From Montifringilla adamsi (lineage: Eukaryota > Chordata > Aves > Passeriformes > Passeridae): a stretch of 64,000 nt of DNA. Both the position numbers and the translations under genes were made by a program. Below the pieces are notes generated by a model that had not been told where the DNA came from, made no database searches, and worked only from the letters and a program-made list of their open reading frames with translations. The stretch covers positions 868,001-932,000 of the forward strand of contig JAGGNK010008337.1 in assembly GCA_017590115.1 (NCBI GenBank), written 5' to 3'. Positions 1 to 12,539 of the stretch are shown piece after piece (position 1 is the stretch's first letter; each line of letters starts with the position of its first letter).

Positions 1-3000
1 GAATATTCCCCTCTGTTAAAAGCAAGAATGTGTTTTTTCAGCAGCACCAGAGAAGATGATTTTATTGGGGTTTTGGAGCACTTGGACAACTACACTGTAC
101 ATTGGAGAACAGACCAAGCAAGACGTCACTGTCCAAAATGAATCTTTTGTGAAATAACTACGTGTGCAAATTGAAAGCTTGCACCAGGGAGGTTGCACAC
201 TGTGGGTTTGCTGTTTGCTTGCTTGCGTAAATATTAATATAAGGTTTAGCTCATCAATCAGTCTTTCCTTTTGTCAGCACGCTGTCCTGCAGGGTTGGTT
301 CCTGTACAGTCCACGTCCATGTCAGAGGGTGCTCTGCACAGTCATGGCGTGGCTGAACTAAATCCCTCCTTTGCTCCATTTCTGCTTGTCTTTGGGCATC
401 TGAGTGAAATGGCACATGGAGGGAAAAGGGACCAGGCCCAGGTGGCGTTTCTCTTGCCATCCCCAGGAACACTGAGAGTGGTCTGCAAGTGTTTTAGGCT
501 GAGCAGCTGGCAGCAAGCTCCTGAAGGCAGGCAACCAGGCTGTGCTTACTGACACACCAGGTTGTTGGCAAGGCTTTTTTGGATGGGAGATAAAAGCAGC
601 ATGGGGAAGGGAGAGGCTACTGCTTCTCCTGAAACAAAGCGGCTGGCACAAAAACAGAAATAACAGATTTCATGAATAAAGCAACCAAGCTTTCCCTTCC
701 TGGGCTGTATTTCTGCTGTTTTCTCAAAAATCTCAATCGCATGGGCTCGTTAAGGGTTAATGAGTAACACTGCTCATTGCTGTGTGCAACTAACAGCCCA
801 AAGATGTGTGTGTGAGGAGGTGTGAGCTAACAGCCCACCCCTGAGCGCTCCTGATGAAGGGCACGGATTAGCTCTGTCCCCAGGACAGCCGTGTCCCCAG
901 GCTGGTACCAGGGACTGCTGGGGGCCATCCCTGGGCAGGGCAGCCAGAGCCACCCCCCAAGAGACCCCACACAAACAGCACTAACTGAGCGCCAGCAGAA
1001 CGGAGCCCCCTGGAGCCACCAGGGGCCAGGAAAGGAGCAACCCAATCCCTGTCACCAGAAGAGCTGCTCTCAGCCCTGCTCCTGGCCTCCTGCTCCCAGC
1101 CCCAGTGACCCCATCCCAGCCGGCTCACAGCCGGCACCGTGGAGAGCTCTTGTTCTCTTCTGTGCCTTTGTGCGGTGCCCAGGTCACCCAGGAGCCACAG
1201 CTGCAAGGACACACTGCAGCACACACAGAGCCAAGAGCAGCCAATTCCAGGTGGCAGCAAATTGCATCTCGCACACACTGATGGGAAAGGCCACCAGGGT
1301 TTTGAACTGCCTGACTTTGAGAATAATTTCTCTCATCTCTGATACTCTGCAGCCCATTGTGCCAGGACTCTTGGTCCAATCTCCCAGTTCTAAAGCAAGT
1401 TTGCCACTTCTTAAATTTTACAACGTACTGAAAACTTGGCTTTAAGACCTGGTTACAAAGCCATCCAGGAACTTGCTTAATGTAATTTTAAAAAGCAAAC
1501 CCACAGCCAACAGGTACCATAGCTGGTAAGCTGAAACATTTTCAAGAGCCTATTTGTTTATTAATAAATCCCATGATTTATTAAGAAATCGAACACAAAG
1601 AAACAGCAGAACTATTAAGCAGAATGAAGATGGAAAAAATTTACTCTTTGTTTTTGAAGCTGTGGTTAAACAACCACCTGATCTTAAAGTTCAGGATGGC
1701 AATACTAGAAAATCAGGTTGAATACAAGATCCTGCAGGTGCTGGATGTGATAAGAAGGGAAACCCTGCTTTTCCTTGGAAATCCAAATTCACACATAAGA
1801 TAAGGAGGAATAAGTTACTCAGGCAAACCTTTCACTGTGGCTGAACTATCAGATCTAGGAAACAAAGGCTGCTCTTTCCAAGCTGTGTTAGGGACAGTAG
1901 TCCATTACAATTAAAGAAATCAAACTTCCTTTTGCTTTCACACCCGGTCCTGACAGGCACAAGATAACATTATCTCTATCCTAACCTGCCTTTCTCAGTT
2001 GTGGCTGTGTTTTGGAGTAGAAGTACAAAGCCAGGAAAGAAACCAGGTTGATACACTGAGATAAAACCTCCAAAGCTAACAGAAAGGCACAGCTGTAGGT
2101 ACGAGCTCCAGCCACGCTCCCTGAACCCCTCTGTGCCACCAACTGAACTTGAGCTCCATCAGCAATCCCACCAGCAACACCACACTGCAGAGCAAAGCCA
2201 CCCACTGCAGTCAAACCTGCAGCTGCAGCCAAGGCATGCCCACACAGACCTGCTTTACCAGTGTATTCAATATTGTTTACAAAAATATTCTCAAAAAACC
2301 CATGTGCTACATCTTTAAAGTTTCAGTTAATGTTTTAAACAAGAAAAAAAATGTATAAAAATTAAGGGGTTTATTTTTTTTTTTGTTTGGTTTGTTTTTC
2401 ATACATGGGTATTAAGAGACTTCCCTTTTTTCCCTGCATCAAGAGTACAGAGAACATGATGCCTCAATCCACCCTTCTGCTCACACACAGACATCCTCTG
2501 GCATGACCAAAGGGATGTTTCCAGCAGAACGAGGCGGTCCCTGAGTGCCCACACTGGCCCAGGAGCAGGTGCAGGTGAGGCCCCAGCTGGCAGCAGGGAA
2601 GCAGCAGCTCAGGATGCTCTACCCAGCCTTCAGTGGGCACTCTGAGAGCGCGCAGAGGTGTGAGCCAGCCCCGGGCTGGCTGTGCTGCCTGCTTCACAGC
2701 CAGGCTGCTCCCAGCTGGTTCCCAGTGCTGCAGGGATGCTGGATTTCTGCCCATGACAGTGTGTAGGGCAGCCGTACCTCCTGCTGCAGCCCTCCTGGGA
2801 GCGCTGCTCTGCAGGGCATCCCCAGCACCCAAAGCAGGCTGGCTGAAAGCCTTCCAACACCGCAAAGCAGTCAGAGATGGTTCTAGGCTGCACTGATATT
2901 CTGCAAAACTCTGCAGTAACATTTGATTTCTTCAGAAGAACAGCCTGCAGGTACTGAGACCTCCATAAACCACTCTGTATGAGCAGTGTTGCTCTAATAC

Positions 3001-3765
3001 CGATTATGTGTTGTGAAAATGAGTACCTGCTCCTGTGTAACACGGCAAGACACTGAAAACACAGCTCTCTAATAGATTTCTGTCTTCCAACTATGAGCCC
3101 CTCCAGGCAGGTGCACTGCAAGCTAAGATTACTACAGCCAAAGCTTGGGGGAAATTCAAACCCTGGGTTTGTACTCCAGCCTTTAAAATTGAAAGTTTTA
3201 TTCCACAAATCCATTCTTTAAGGATTAAGTTGTGACTGAAACTCAGGAAACTGAAGCAAACTGAACTGGGAAAAATAGGCATTTTCTCCCACTGATTCCA
3301 ACCTGTGCTCAGCTTACACACCACTGCTTAGGAAGGACCCAAGAGAACGCCACAAGCATTTGCAAGGATCTGCAAGCAGTGCTTCAGTGTAAACCATCCG
3401 CTGGCCAGAGTCAAGTGACCCATCTCAAGAACACCTTGAATGGCACGTCAAACCTGTTTGGTTCTTACTCTGTGAAAGACATAAGCAAGCCGTGATAAAT
3501 GGTGGCACTGAACACACAGAGGTGGCACAGAACTGCTCCGCTGCCTTCAGGGAGGAGCCCAGTGCCTCTGTTGTGAGCAATGGGAGAGAGAAGTGGGATG
3601 GTGGGACACCTGGGAGATGCAAAGGATGCAAGTTCCAGGCGTTCTGCTGGCAGAGAATCAGCCAGTGTGACACACACATGGTCATCACAATTTTCACAGC
3701 TTGTTCTGTTGCTCCCAAAGCCCTTGACAGCAACTGGTTCAGCAAGAATCTTTGCACCCACCTTC
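1..3765. other. No gene recognised; two GC-rich patches
   Basis: I see no recognisable gene, RNA gene or mobile element here. Two patches, roughly 850-1140 and 2520-2830, are clearly more GC-rich than their surroundings and open in several frames on both strands, which is what low stop density produces. The longest frame (891-1445, plus strand, about 184 codons) has a Pro/Ser/Gln-rich product with no motif I know and runs from the GC-rich patch into ordinary DNA. There are few CpGs, so neither patch looks like a CpG-island promoter. Confidence 0.6.
1561..1584. repeat. Perfect 10-bp inverted repeat, 4-bp loop
   Basis: The left arm TTAATAAATC and the right arm GATTTATTAA are exact reverse complements separated by CCAT. 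The element is AT-rich and could form a small hairpin or be a dimeric protein site. Nothing around it decides between those and chance. Confidence 0.6.
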
Positions 3766-3939
3766 CACACAGAATCACAGAACCAATTCCATTGGCAAAG
3801 ATCTCTGGGATTACTGAGCCCAACGTTTGACTGAACACCACTGTGTCAACCAGACCACGGCACTGAGTGCCACAGCCAGTCTTTAATGGAACACCTCCAG
3901 GCACGGTGACTCCACCACCTCCCACCAGCCCGTTCCAGG
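3766..3939 (-). mobile_element. CR1 LINE 3' end, left part of an interrupted copy
   Basis: On the plus strand this reads as the reverse complement of a bird CR1 3' end. It opens with the CACAGAATCACAG phrase that marks the CR1 terminus, followed by the segment equivalent to 'confirmed/ordered position' phrases such as ATCTCTGGGATTACTGAG, then ACCTCCAGGCACGGTGACTC and the CCACCACCTCCC segment, ending in a CAGCCCGTTCCA-like phrase at the LTR junction. The copy is diverged and 5'-truncated, as most CR1 copies are. The rest of the same element appears to resume at 4394 after the LTR. No coding capacity remains. Confidence 0.85.
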
Positions 3940-4393
3940 TGATGCCTCGGGTTGAGCTTTTCTATTTTCACATTCTGTGCTGCTTTAGTGTGTGGGTCTG
4001 GGCTCCATATGAGGGGATGGCGAGCTCTGTGCACAGAGCAGGGAGACAAAACAATTCCTGCTCCAGCTGGGCACCAAGGACAAATGATCTCAATCTCAGC
4101 CCAAGAGCACAAATCCAGTGGGCTGGAGAGGGAAAAACAAGCAGGATGGGAGTGCAGGGGCTGAGCTGGAATTGGACACTGAACTGCAATGTGCACATGG
4201 AGCAGAGCTGATCCCAGGGAGAGACCCCGTGACCATCGTGCATTTTGGGGCCATTTGGGTTCATCTTGGGTGCAGCCCTGGCTGGGCTCTTGTGCTGCCC
4301 GAGGTGGATCCATTGAGGAGATCCTTTCAATAAATCCCTGCTTTATTCTTTAATTCCTGCCCTCTGCTCTAGGGCAGCCTGCACAAGACATCA
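3940..4393 (+). mobile_element. Solo LTR of an avian endogenous retrovirus
   Basis: The 454-bp segment begins TGATGCCTCGGG and ends GACATCA, so its termini carry the TG...CA ends with a 5-bp inverted repeat (TGATG/CATCA) expected of retroviral LTRs. An AATAAA polyadenylation signal lies at 4329-4334 near the 3' end, which sets the orientation. On both sides the sequence is minus-strand CR1, and the two CR1 parts read as continuous if the LTR is removed, so it inserted into an older CR1. No internal gag, pol or env sequence is present, hence a solo LTR left by recombination. I cannot see an exact target-site duplication: the flanks CCAGG and CAATG are only partly alike, so age or imprecise boundaries must be allowed for. 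The family resembles songbird ERVL-type LTRs, but that assignment is from memory. Confidence 0.75.
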
Positions 4394-4466
4394 CAATGTC
4401 TACTCATTCTTTCTGTAAAGAAATTTCTCCTCATGTCCAACCTGAACCTCCCCTGGCACAGCTGGA
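4394..4466 (-). mobile_element. CR1 LINE fragment, right part of the interrupted copy
   Basis: The plus strand reads CAATGTCT, then TTTCTGTAAAGAAATTTCTCC, CATGTCCAACCTGAACCTCC and CCTGGCACAGCTGGAG, which is the reverse complement of the CR1 segment immediately internal to the 3' end. It continues the CR1 that stops at 3939, and the two pieces are separated by the solo LTR. CR1 similarity fades after about 4466. Confidence 0.85.
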
Positions 4467-6501
4467 GACACACAAACAAAACCTAGAAATGTGACTTGCT
4501 TGTCTCGGAAACATCCTTAAGAGCAGAGACAAGTAACTGCATGAAGCACACAAGACTCAGTCGCTCCTCTGGGCAGTGAGTGTGCAGTGCCAGGGAGCCC
4601 TGGCTGCAGGAGGGTTTGAAGCTCGCAGGAGCAGCAGTTTCTCATCAGGTCATGCACTCAGAGGCACCTGGCCTGTCTGGAGTGATACAAACCTCCTGAA
4701 GCACCAGCACAACCCTATCTTGTTCATCTTCTGCTGGAGAAGGAGGAAAAAAGAGGTGCTTGCCAAAGCACCACTTGTTTGAGATGGCTGCAGAATGGAC
4801 CCCATAGGAGACAGTTTATAGGTTAAAAGGAAAACCAGTTTTTAAAAAATAGAGATCTAGTCAGGACAGAGGGATGCTGGATCCAGAATCACTGACCTGG
4901 GGAATCTTTGGGTTAAGATTAGCCAGTACAATTTGTCTGGCTGTGAGCATCTGGTCAGCTCTTAATTATACACCATTTCTAACAGTCTTTGCATGGTTTC
5001 AATGTAAGCACTTTAAAAACAGCAATCAGGTGCCAAACCCAAGTATGACAAGCAAACAATTTAAAAAATGACAGAAACTACAAACCCAGAGGACATACAC
5101 CTTGATGAAGAACCAGGAAGGTGATCTGGTCTAACTTTTGATTTTCCTTCCAGGGCAGTCCCACCTGCTTAATGAATTATACTTTATGTTTATTAGCAAG
5201 GCTTCCTAAATTGCATTGCCTGTTTTGTGCAGGATGTCACCTCAAAGCATGCAGAAGCTAAAGATTCCCTTTGTGCTGCATACAACCTTGGGGGCTATTT
5301 TCTTGCACATAACAAGAGCATGCAACAGGTCCAGCTGCTGCTAACAGCAACATTAACCACCTAAATAGGCAGAAACCAGAGCAACAGTGAGGAATACAGG
5401 TGGAATCAGCTCCAGTGAGAATACTTAAGGAAGGTTTCTGTGCATTGTGCACAACATTAGGACAGAGAGCAGGCAGAAAAATTAAAGGCAGCTTGTTTCC
5501 TACTCCTGAATAACCACTGTAACATTCTTCTGCTTCACAGCAGTGCACAGTAACAAAATCTGTGCTTAAGTCTTGTGTTATTTACTGAAAAAACATTGAA
5601 CAGATTTCTGATGGGCAGTCAATGGCAGAAAGGAGTAAAGCAAAAAAAACAAACCTCAAAACTAAATTGAAGGGAAAATATTAGATGGCATTAATGACTT
5701 TAAAAAGACATTTTCTCCACTGAAATCTTATAATAAATGGTACAGGTCTACCTTTTCACAGACTGCTAATCTTATTTTTCATGAATATACACTGACATAT
5801 AGCTAATCAGCTGCTTGAAGTTAAACTTTTTGTATGCATCTGGAGGGGCCAATCTTCTTGAATTAAAAGAGGGCTGTTTGATATTTTCACCTCAATTTCC
5901 AGCATACTGTATATATATTCAACTGTTATTAAGACAAAAAAATAGGTACTAGGGGGAAATTCCTCTTTACATCTCCTTGGGAGTAGAAAATCAAATTCTA
6001 GTACAGTAATACACTTGGCTGTACCCAGCATTGTTCATCAGATGGTTGGAAAGCTCCCCAGAAAAACAGACCCCTCTCACAGACAAGGAAAAGGCCATGA
6101 ATGACAGAAAACAGAGATGACCTAAGAGAATAATTGCATTCCTCACTCTGCAGATGAGCAGTGGTATTCATTTTATATATCAAAGGGCAATTTTCACCAG
6201 AACTTCTCATCTGACACTGCACAAGGACTCCACTTGTGCTTCAGCATCCTGACTGGCTGGGATGGCAGAGGTTTGCTCAGCTGGACGGCCACAGCTCCTC
6301 CCAGCCCAGGTCTGAAAGCCAGGGACACTCCCCAGGAGCAGGGGATATCATGATAATTCTAATGATAATATATATGCTCAGTGGTGTGGCCAGAAACACC
6401 TGTGGATTCAGCTGACCCACACACTTCTGTGAACTCCACAGAATCATTGAATTGTTTCAATCTTTAAATACACTTGCAAATTGAGTCCAAATAATGTGTA
6501 A
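4467..6501. other. No gene recognised
   Basis: No gene or repeat is recognised. Open frames are under about 100 codons. A short stretch at 6433-6500 (CAGAATCATTGAATTG, then GAGTCCAAATAATG) vaguely recalls an old CR1 terminus but is too diverged to call. Confidence 0.6.
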
Positions 6502-6651
6502 AGTTAAAGCACAACTCAGTCCCTCAAAGTCTGCGGTCCTGCACCTCCCAGTCCACTCCTCTGAACATCTTAAATGCTCTCTAATCATCTCCCTGTGGAT
6601 TCTGCCTTGTTTATAAGGTCAACTTTCTGACAGCCACAGAGTCACACGCTG

Positions 6652-6700
6652 CCACAGCCGCTGTGGAATGATTCCAGTGTGATACTGGAAGCTCATTCCA
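6652..6700. repeat. Cluster of small inverted repeats, copy 1
   Basis: Three perfect inverted repeats overlap here: CCACAG-CCG-CTGTGG at 6652-6666, TGGAAT-G-ATTCCA at 6664-6676, and TTCCAGT-GTGAT-ACTGGAA at 6672-6690. The cluster sits at the 3' end of duplication copy 1 and is repeated in copy 2. Confidence 0.8.
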
Positions 6701-6857
6701 CAAAGCACAGCTCAGTCCCTCAAAGTCTGCGGTCACAACTCTACCTGCACCTCCCAGTCCACTCCTCTGAACATCTTAAATGCCCTCTAATCATCTCCCT
6801 GTGGATTCTGCCTTGTTTATAAGGTCAACTTTCTGACAGCCACAGAGTCACACGCTG

Positions 6858-6906
6858 CCACAGCCGCTGTGGAATGATTCCAGTGTGATACTGGAAGCTC
6901 ATTCCA
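6858..6906. repeat. Cluster of small inverted repeats, copy 2
   Basis: This is the same trio of overlapping inverted repeats, 206 bp downstream of the first and at the end of the second duplication copy. All three stems are intact. Confidence 0.8.
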
Positions 6907-8206
6907 AGTACAACACACGCATCCTTGCTTCTTGTCATCACGGGGTTTATCCCAATGCACTCTGAGAACTGCCCCCACAGAAGCCTCTAACACATTTCCA
7001 TTAGCACACAAGCTAATGATGAAATAAGCACCCTGCTTCTACTTCATTTTGGTGCTCCTCAATCAGAGCTGGCAACATTTCTAATAGTCATTGCTGATAG
7101 TTGAGCCAAAGTAAAATTCAGCACCTCATCACGTAGGATCTGCCAGATTTTCAGTTCATTTGCAGGTTTTTTGTTCTTATTCCATGCTTTGAATATGCTT
7201 GGATCCAAAACCATTTTCCCCGAGGTACATTCCAAATATTCACAAACTAAATGCTGCAGAGGAATCTGTAATTTATAATAAGACTTAAACTTTGCTTAGT
7301 TTTGTAATTCCCTCTATTAAATCACTTTTATTAGATGCTCTTCATGTAAGTGCTTTACCAGAATGGTCATTTCTTAGAAAATATGACTTCAGCCACATTA
7401 AAGACACCAAGACTCCTATTTGCAGTGATCCCTCAACAGAAGGGAAACACTACAAATAGACTGGGCAGACTGAAAAGCACAGATTGAAGTCAGGATGAAG
7501 ATGTCATCAAGCACAGTGGCACATCCAAGTGCCTGTGAGCTGCAGAAGATCTGACTAGTGCTGTGATGCCTGGAGAGGCTGACCTAGGACAGAGGCTGGA
7601 CAGACTTAAAGAATGAAGCAGGGATTTATTAAAAGGCCTCAAGGGATACACCTTGGGCATGCCACACGTTTTCACACTTTTGTACGTTTATTTAACCCAT
7701 TTCCATATTGTGTTTAATTGTCCAATTCCAGCTGCAGGTTATGCAGTCCCACCCTCCTCAGTTCCCTCTTGTTTACACTTTTTGGGCCTGAAGCTGCAAG
7801 TTCTTGGGCTGGAAAAGGATTGTGAAGAGAACTTGCTAACACTTTAATATAAAGTTCAGAGTTACACACTAATGCAGTACAGAATCTGGATGATATGAAA
7901 GCTAAAACTTAGGGCATCAGGTGAACTCCACTTAAGAATAAATACTGGCTTCATTTTAATCTGATTTTTTTCAGCTGTGCTCTACGTGCCTGGAAACACT
8001 AACAAGCACAGCTTTTGCTACTAGATAAGATCTTGCCTTTTGGGTAGCTCTACTTCAAATTATTTCTCTCCATAAAATGAGCAGGCTGTTCTAAATTCAA
8101 TATTTAGTGACTAAAAGATCCAGAAGATTTAATCTTCTGATGTGTGCCAATCTCATTCAAACTAACCTGTGCCTTAACAGCAGGTTTTGAGATTTTAAAT
8201 ATATCA
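6907..8206. other. No gene recognised
   Basis: AT-rich unique sequence with no recognisable gene or repeat. Open frames are all under 70 codons. Confidence 0.6.
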
Positions 8207-8207
8207 G

Positions 8208-8249
8208 CACACACACACACAAACAGTTTATATACATATATATATATAT
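8208..8249. repeat. CA and TA microsatellites
   Basis: A short (CA)n run at 8208-8220 is followed after a few bases by an alternating TA tract at about 8229-8249. Both are simple-sequence repeats. Confidence 0.85.
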
Positions 8250-11200
8250 GACATGGATTTTTCAATGCACAGAGACTGCTTTGAGATACCTCATTGTTAA
8301 CTAAACATATTTAAATGTTTTGCATGTTTATGCAAAGTTTAATTGCTTCTAAAGGATTCAAGGTTACAAGTCTTGTGCAGAGGGACATAGATGTTAGATT
8401 TAATAAATGACTGAAAGACTAAATCCCATTAAGTCAGTAAGTGTCTGACTTCAGGCAGTTTTGATTGTTAATGTACAATAACTTCAACACTTTTTAGTAA
8501 ATTAAATCATGACAGTAGCTTCATGAAAGACGTTTATAAAAGGTCTGTGCATCTTTACAGATAAAAATCCCAAATAAACCAAAATCAACCCAAAAACCCA
8601 CAAAAAATCCTAAATACAAGACAACCACCAGAAAATCCAAACCAAACATTAGGTCCTTGAATTGGAGGAGTCTCATAAAATAATGTACTCCATTATTCAG
8701 AGCCTGGAAGGGCCAAATCCATTCCACTCTGGGAGAGATAACAAATGTTCACCTGTATTGCTGCAGAGGAAAGCAGCTCTGCAGGCAGCCTCTCCAAAGG
8801 TCTCACTGTCCTTTGCCCTGGAGAAGCTTTTCCAACTCCAAAACACCTTTACTTCAAAGGTTTCCATGTTTCTTACCCCAGACACCACAGCACGTGGATT
8901 TTCCCTTTCCTCTTTGCAGAAACCTATCAAACCTTTAAAAGGCACGGTTAAGCCATGATCAGTTTTGCAATGATCAGTTCTGGAGACCGTAATCTGTCCA
9001 AAAGCTCATCAGCTCATGAAATTATCTGCTGTGAAAGGTGATTAATGACAGAGCAGGTGGTGCAGGGACCACACTTCTCTTGAGGTTCTGTGCCAGCACT
9101 GGGTGCTCCAAACCCTTCCCATTTTGTTACCGTAAACAATTAGGAAGCACACCAACTCCAGGAATTACCATTCCTTCAGAAGCCACGGAGAGGACTACAG
9201 TAAAAAGCCCCAGTCCAAAGTAAAACCACACCAGGTATGACTCAGCTGTCGTGCTGGACTTGCATTAAACCCTGTATCAATTTCTGGAAGACCCCCAGAG
9301 AAGCTGCCTTCTCGAGGAGCTACCTCTAGGCTCTTTGAAAACTCAGCAGTAGATATTAATTTGAGATTTCTGGCAATTTCAGTGGTTTAAATGATTTTTT
9401 TTTCTCCCCTGAAATACAAGCAGTAATTAAAAATACAGATTTCCAGTATGACCTATAATCAGGAATTCAGATGTGCAGACTCTGGCACATGTACAGAACG
9501 TGCCTGATGTGACAGATGAAATACCAGCCCATGCTGAGCCAGAGGGCTCAGTGATCCTGAAAGTGATCCTGAAAGCATCCCTTATACAACTTCTACAACT
9601 TGGCTGGGAGTACTCTGCTTCAAGAACAAGACATTGAAAGTTTCAAAGAAATGTGGTAAATATTTTTGCTACATTGGTAAATATTTACACAATTCTGAAA
9701 CATTTATCCTCTTTGAATATAGGATATTTTGAAATTAATTATTACACAACTAAGGATGCCCAGTAAATAGGAACACAAATCTTTAAGGGCTGCAAAATAA
9801 ACTGGATTTTATCTTAGTGCCAGACCAATGCTTTTAGCATAGAAAACAAATGAGGGACCAAAGCACTTTTGTACGCAATCCTTATTACCATGTTTAGGGC
9901 ACTGAAACAAATTGCAGTACTTGCATGAGATTTACTACCTAAAATTTTCAATCCAGCTTCTTTTAATCCTGGATTTAAAATATGCAAGGACTGAAGGAAG
10001 AATGAGAACAACATGAGCTTTCTGAGCCAGATTTCCATGCTGTCCCATTTGAGAAAAGAAGTGAGGAGCAGGGTCCAACAGTGACATCAGCGGTGTGATC
10101 TGCCACCACCTACAAAGGGTTAAGGACCCTACTAGAGCTGCCTTCACTCAGCACCCACGCTGTGCCTTGCAGGAGGGTGTCCTCTGCTTCTTGTGGGACT
10201 GATGCTGTTGAAATAAGTCAAAATGGAGTCTCCATCCGTGATTTTGGAAGGACACAGCAAAAGGAATCTCTGCTGAGCAGGGAACACGTACAACACCCTG
10301 ATCTTCAGACCTCCCAAGGCACACTTCTGTTCTGTGACTGCCATTCTGCAGGGAGAAAACACTGCTGCCTAACCACCAAGCAGCAGGAAAATGAAACCCA
10401 TTTTCTCAGCTGGAAACTGGGATCTCTCTGGCCATTGAAACACTGCAGTAAGAGGAGAGATAGGCAATCAACAACACATAATTAGTAGATCTAGAACTTC
10501 CTCTTGACTGCCAAGGCTTATATAAATAACATGTAGACACTATTCCTCCTGTCTGAGGATTAAAACATGGTTTGTTTTTTAATGGTATCTGCACAGCTAA
10601 AGAATGCAGCTGCCATTAAAGGAATCTTCAGTGACATCAGCACGTTTCAATTAATAGCACTAGCTGGCTAATACCTGCCAGTACTTATGTCTATATTTAG
10701 ATTTATTTGATAGTTGCAGTAAAATTAATGAGTGAACACATACTGAGAGTGTTTCCAGGATTTGGACCCAACTGCTGAGGAGAAACAGGACCTCGACTAA
10801 ATTCCTTTTCCTGTTAGCTTAAATCTGGCCACATCCCAAAACTTTTTGGGATTTAAATAATTTACACTCAGCCAGCCAAAATGTTCCTGGACCCTCCATA
10901 CAAACTCTTTCAGAAGAATTTCAATGGGAAATTAAAATACACTGCTCCTGCCTCTGACAGCAGCAAACATTTCAGAGTAAGCACAAGGAAAGATGAAAAT
11001 TACAGTGGGAGGCAATCACACTCATTTGCCAATGTAACAGAGAACTCTACAGTCCTTTTTTAAGTGTAATGAATTTGCAAATATTAAGATTCATGTGATC
11101 ACTTCACCTCAGCTTAATTACTCTCCCAAGAGAATATCGTGTGCATAAGCAGTGCCAGCTGTAATCCCTGATTCACAGTTTAAACACTTATGCAAGATCA

Positions 11201-12377
11201 CCTTCTCTCTGCAAGAGAAGAGGAAAACCCGCATTACAGACGGCAAAATTATAGGAAGCAGGGAAGGTGACAACTCTAGGCTTGCCAACCCTGGAATTAC
11301 GCTGAATGCTTTTTAACTTGAACTCCTTCTGGAGCACAGCCAAGGATCTGGTATCAGGGGATGCTTTAGAGCAACATATTCCACATGCAAAAGTGCCAAG
11401 AGAATATGTTAGGGAAATTAAATCGTTCTGTTCCACTACTCAGCACTCATGGAAGCCCGAGCAGAGCTGGTAATTAGCTAATTTACATGAACTCTGCGCT
11501 GAAGAGTATTTAAAGGAATTCCAGCAGTACAATCCTGACGGGGCAGGACAGCCCGGCCCGACTGGCTCGCTGGCCTGCCCATCCTGCCATCCCTGTCTGA
11601 GGCAGGACAAGCCATTCCTAGCTGCCTGGAAAGAGCTCCATCTCTGCGATTTGACAGGTACATATGCAATTTCCTCACCAAGAGTCCCATCACTGGCCCA
11701 TTGAAGTGGACTGCAGAAGCTGGGTCAGGAGAGGCACGCAGCCCTGGGTCCAACAGCCCTGTAGGAAAGCAGGGATTACTCCTGCTTCATCCAGCTATCC
11801 CTGGGACCGGCAGGAGCACCAGGGCAGGCAAAGCTTGGGGTGCCACGGAGCAGCGGGGAGCTCCAGGGATGCTGCCAGGGGATTTCCTGCAGGAGCTAGA
11901 CGTTATCTCTGCAGGCTGGCAGACAGTGGAGGCCAGGGGTTTATTCTGAAATAATCCTTCCCTGTGTATGATGTTTTGTCTTCCCAAACTCCAATTCTCC
12001 AGTTTTAAGCCTTGGTTTGCCAGGATAAAAACGTGGCAAGATCTGAGGTACAATGAAGCATATTTAACACAGAGAACAAGTTATAACTGCACATTCCTCT
12101 GCTTTTACCCCACTAATGATCTGCTCATGGCTCTGCAATCACTATGGTACATTATCTCTCTATAATCTCATCAATTTTGTATAGGAAACATGCATTTGAG
12201 AATTAATACCCTTTATGATGATACAGCTCCATACCCTGCTAATGAAACACCAGCCCAAAAGCTGTTTTCAAAGCTCCACAAATATTACATCTAATCTACT
12301 ATGCAAACATCTATCTTGGAACCCTGACAACAAGGAACTAACTTTTAATGCTTTCATAACATTTGCAAGTTGGAAAA
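8250..12377. other. No gene recognised
   Basis: Unique, mostly AT-rich sequence with no recognised gene. A small perfect 12-bp tandem repeat (GTGATCCTGAAA twice) lies at 9551-9574. A moderately GC-rich patch at about 11530-11940 is open on both strands but has no motif I know. The strand-specific frames here are short and typical of noncoding DNA. Confidence 0.6.
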
Positions 12378-12496
12378 GGAAAAAAAAAAAGAAATGTTAT
12401 GAGTCAACAGGATCCTCCCCTTTATGGAAATTAAATGCCAAAAACAAATATGGAATTCCCTCACGTGGCCCTGTTGTTTTCTTCAGTTTTCCCACA

Positions 12497-12502
<6 letters not shown>

Positions 12503-12534
<32 letters not shown>
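12503..12534 (+). repeat. Pure 32-bp poly-A tract
   Basis: An uninterrupted run of 32 A. No polyadenylation signal, gene remnant or convincing flanking target-site duplication is visible, so I cannot call it the tail of a retrocopy. A second A-rich run lies just upstream at about 12379-12392. Confidence 0.9.

Positions 12535-12539
<5 letters not shown>

Larger units (their letters stand above)
6502..6906. repeat. Head-to-tail tandem duplication, unit about 196-206 bp
   Basis: Copy 1 runs about 6502-6700 and copy 2 about 6698-6906. Both start near CTCAGTCCCTCAAAGTCTGC and end with GATACTGGAAGCTCATTCCA. Copy 2 carries a 10-bp insertion (ACAACTCTAC) after GCGGTC. The only other differences I see are one in ACAACTCAG/ACAGCTCAG and one in AATGCTCTC/AATGCCCTC. 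The near identity implies a recent duplication, an allele-length polymorphism or an assembly artefact. The unit itself matches no repeat family I know. Confidence 0.9.

Noticed and set aside
891..1445. 184-codon plus-strand open frame
   Set aside because: It starts in a GC-rich patch, has low-complexity Pro/Ser/Gln content, is overlapped by an equally open minus-strand frame, and shows no motif or splice support.
6433..6500. Possible very old CR1 terminus (CAGAATCATTGAATTG)
   Set aside because: Only the first few bases fit. The rest cannot be aligned by eye to any CR1 phrase.
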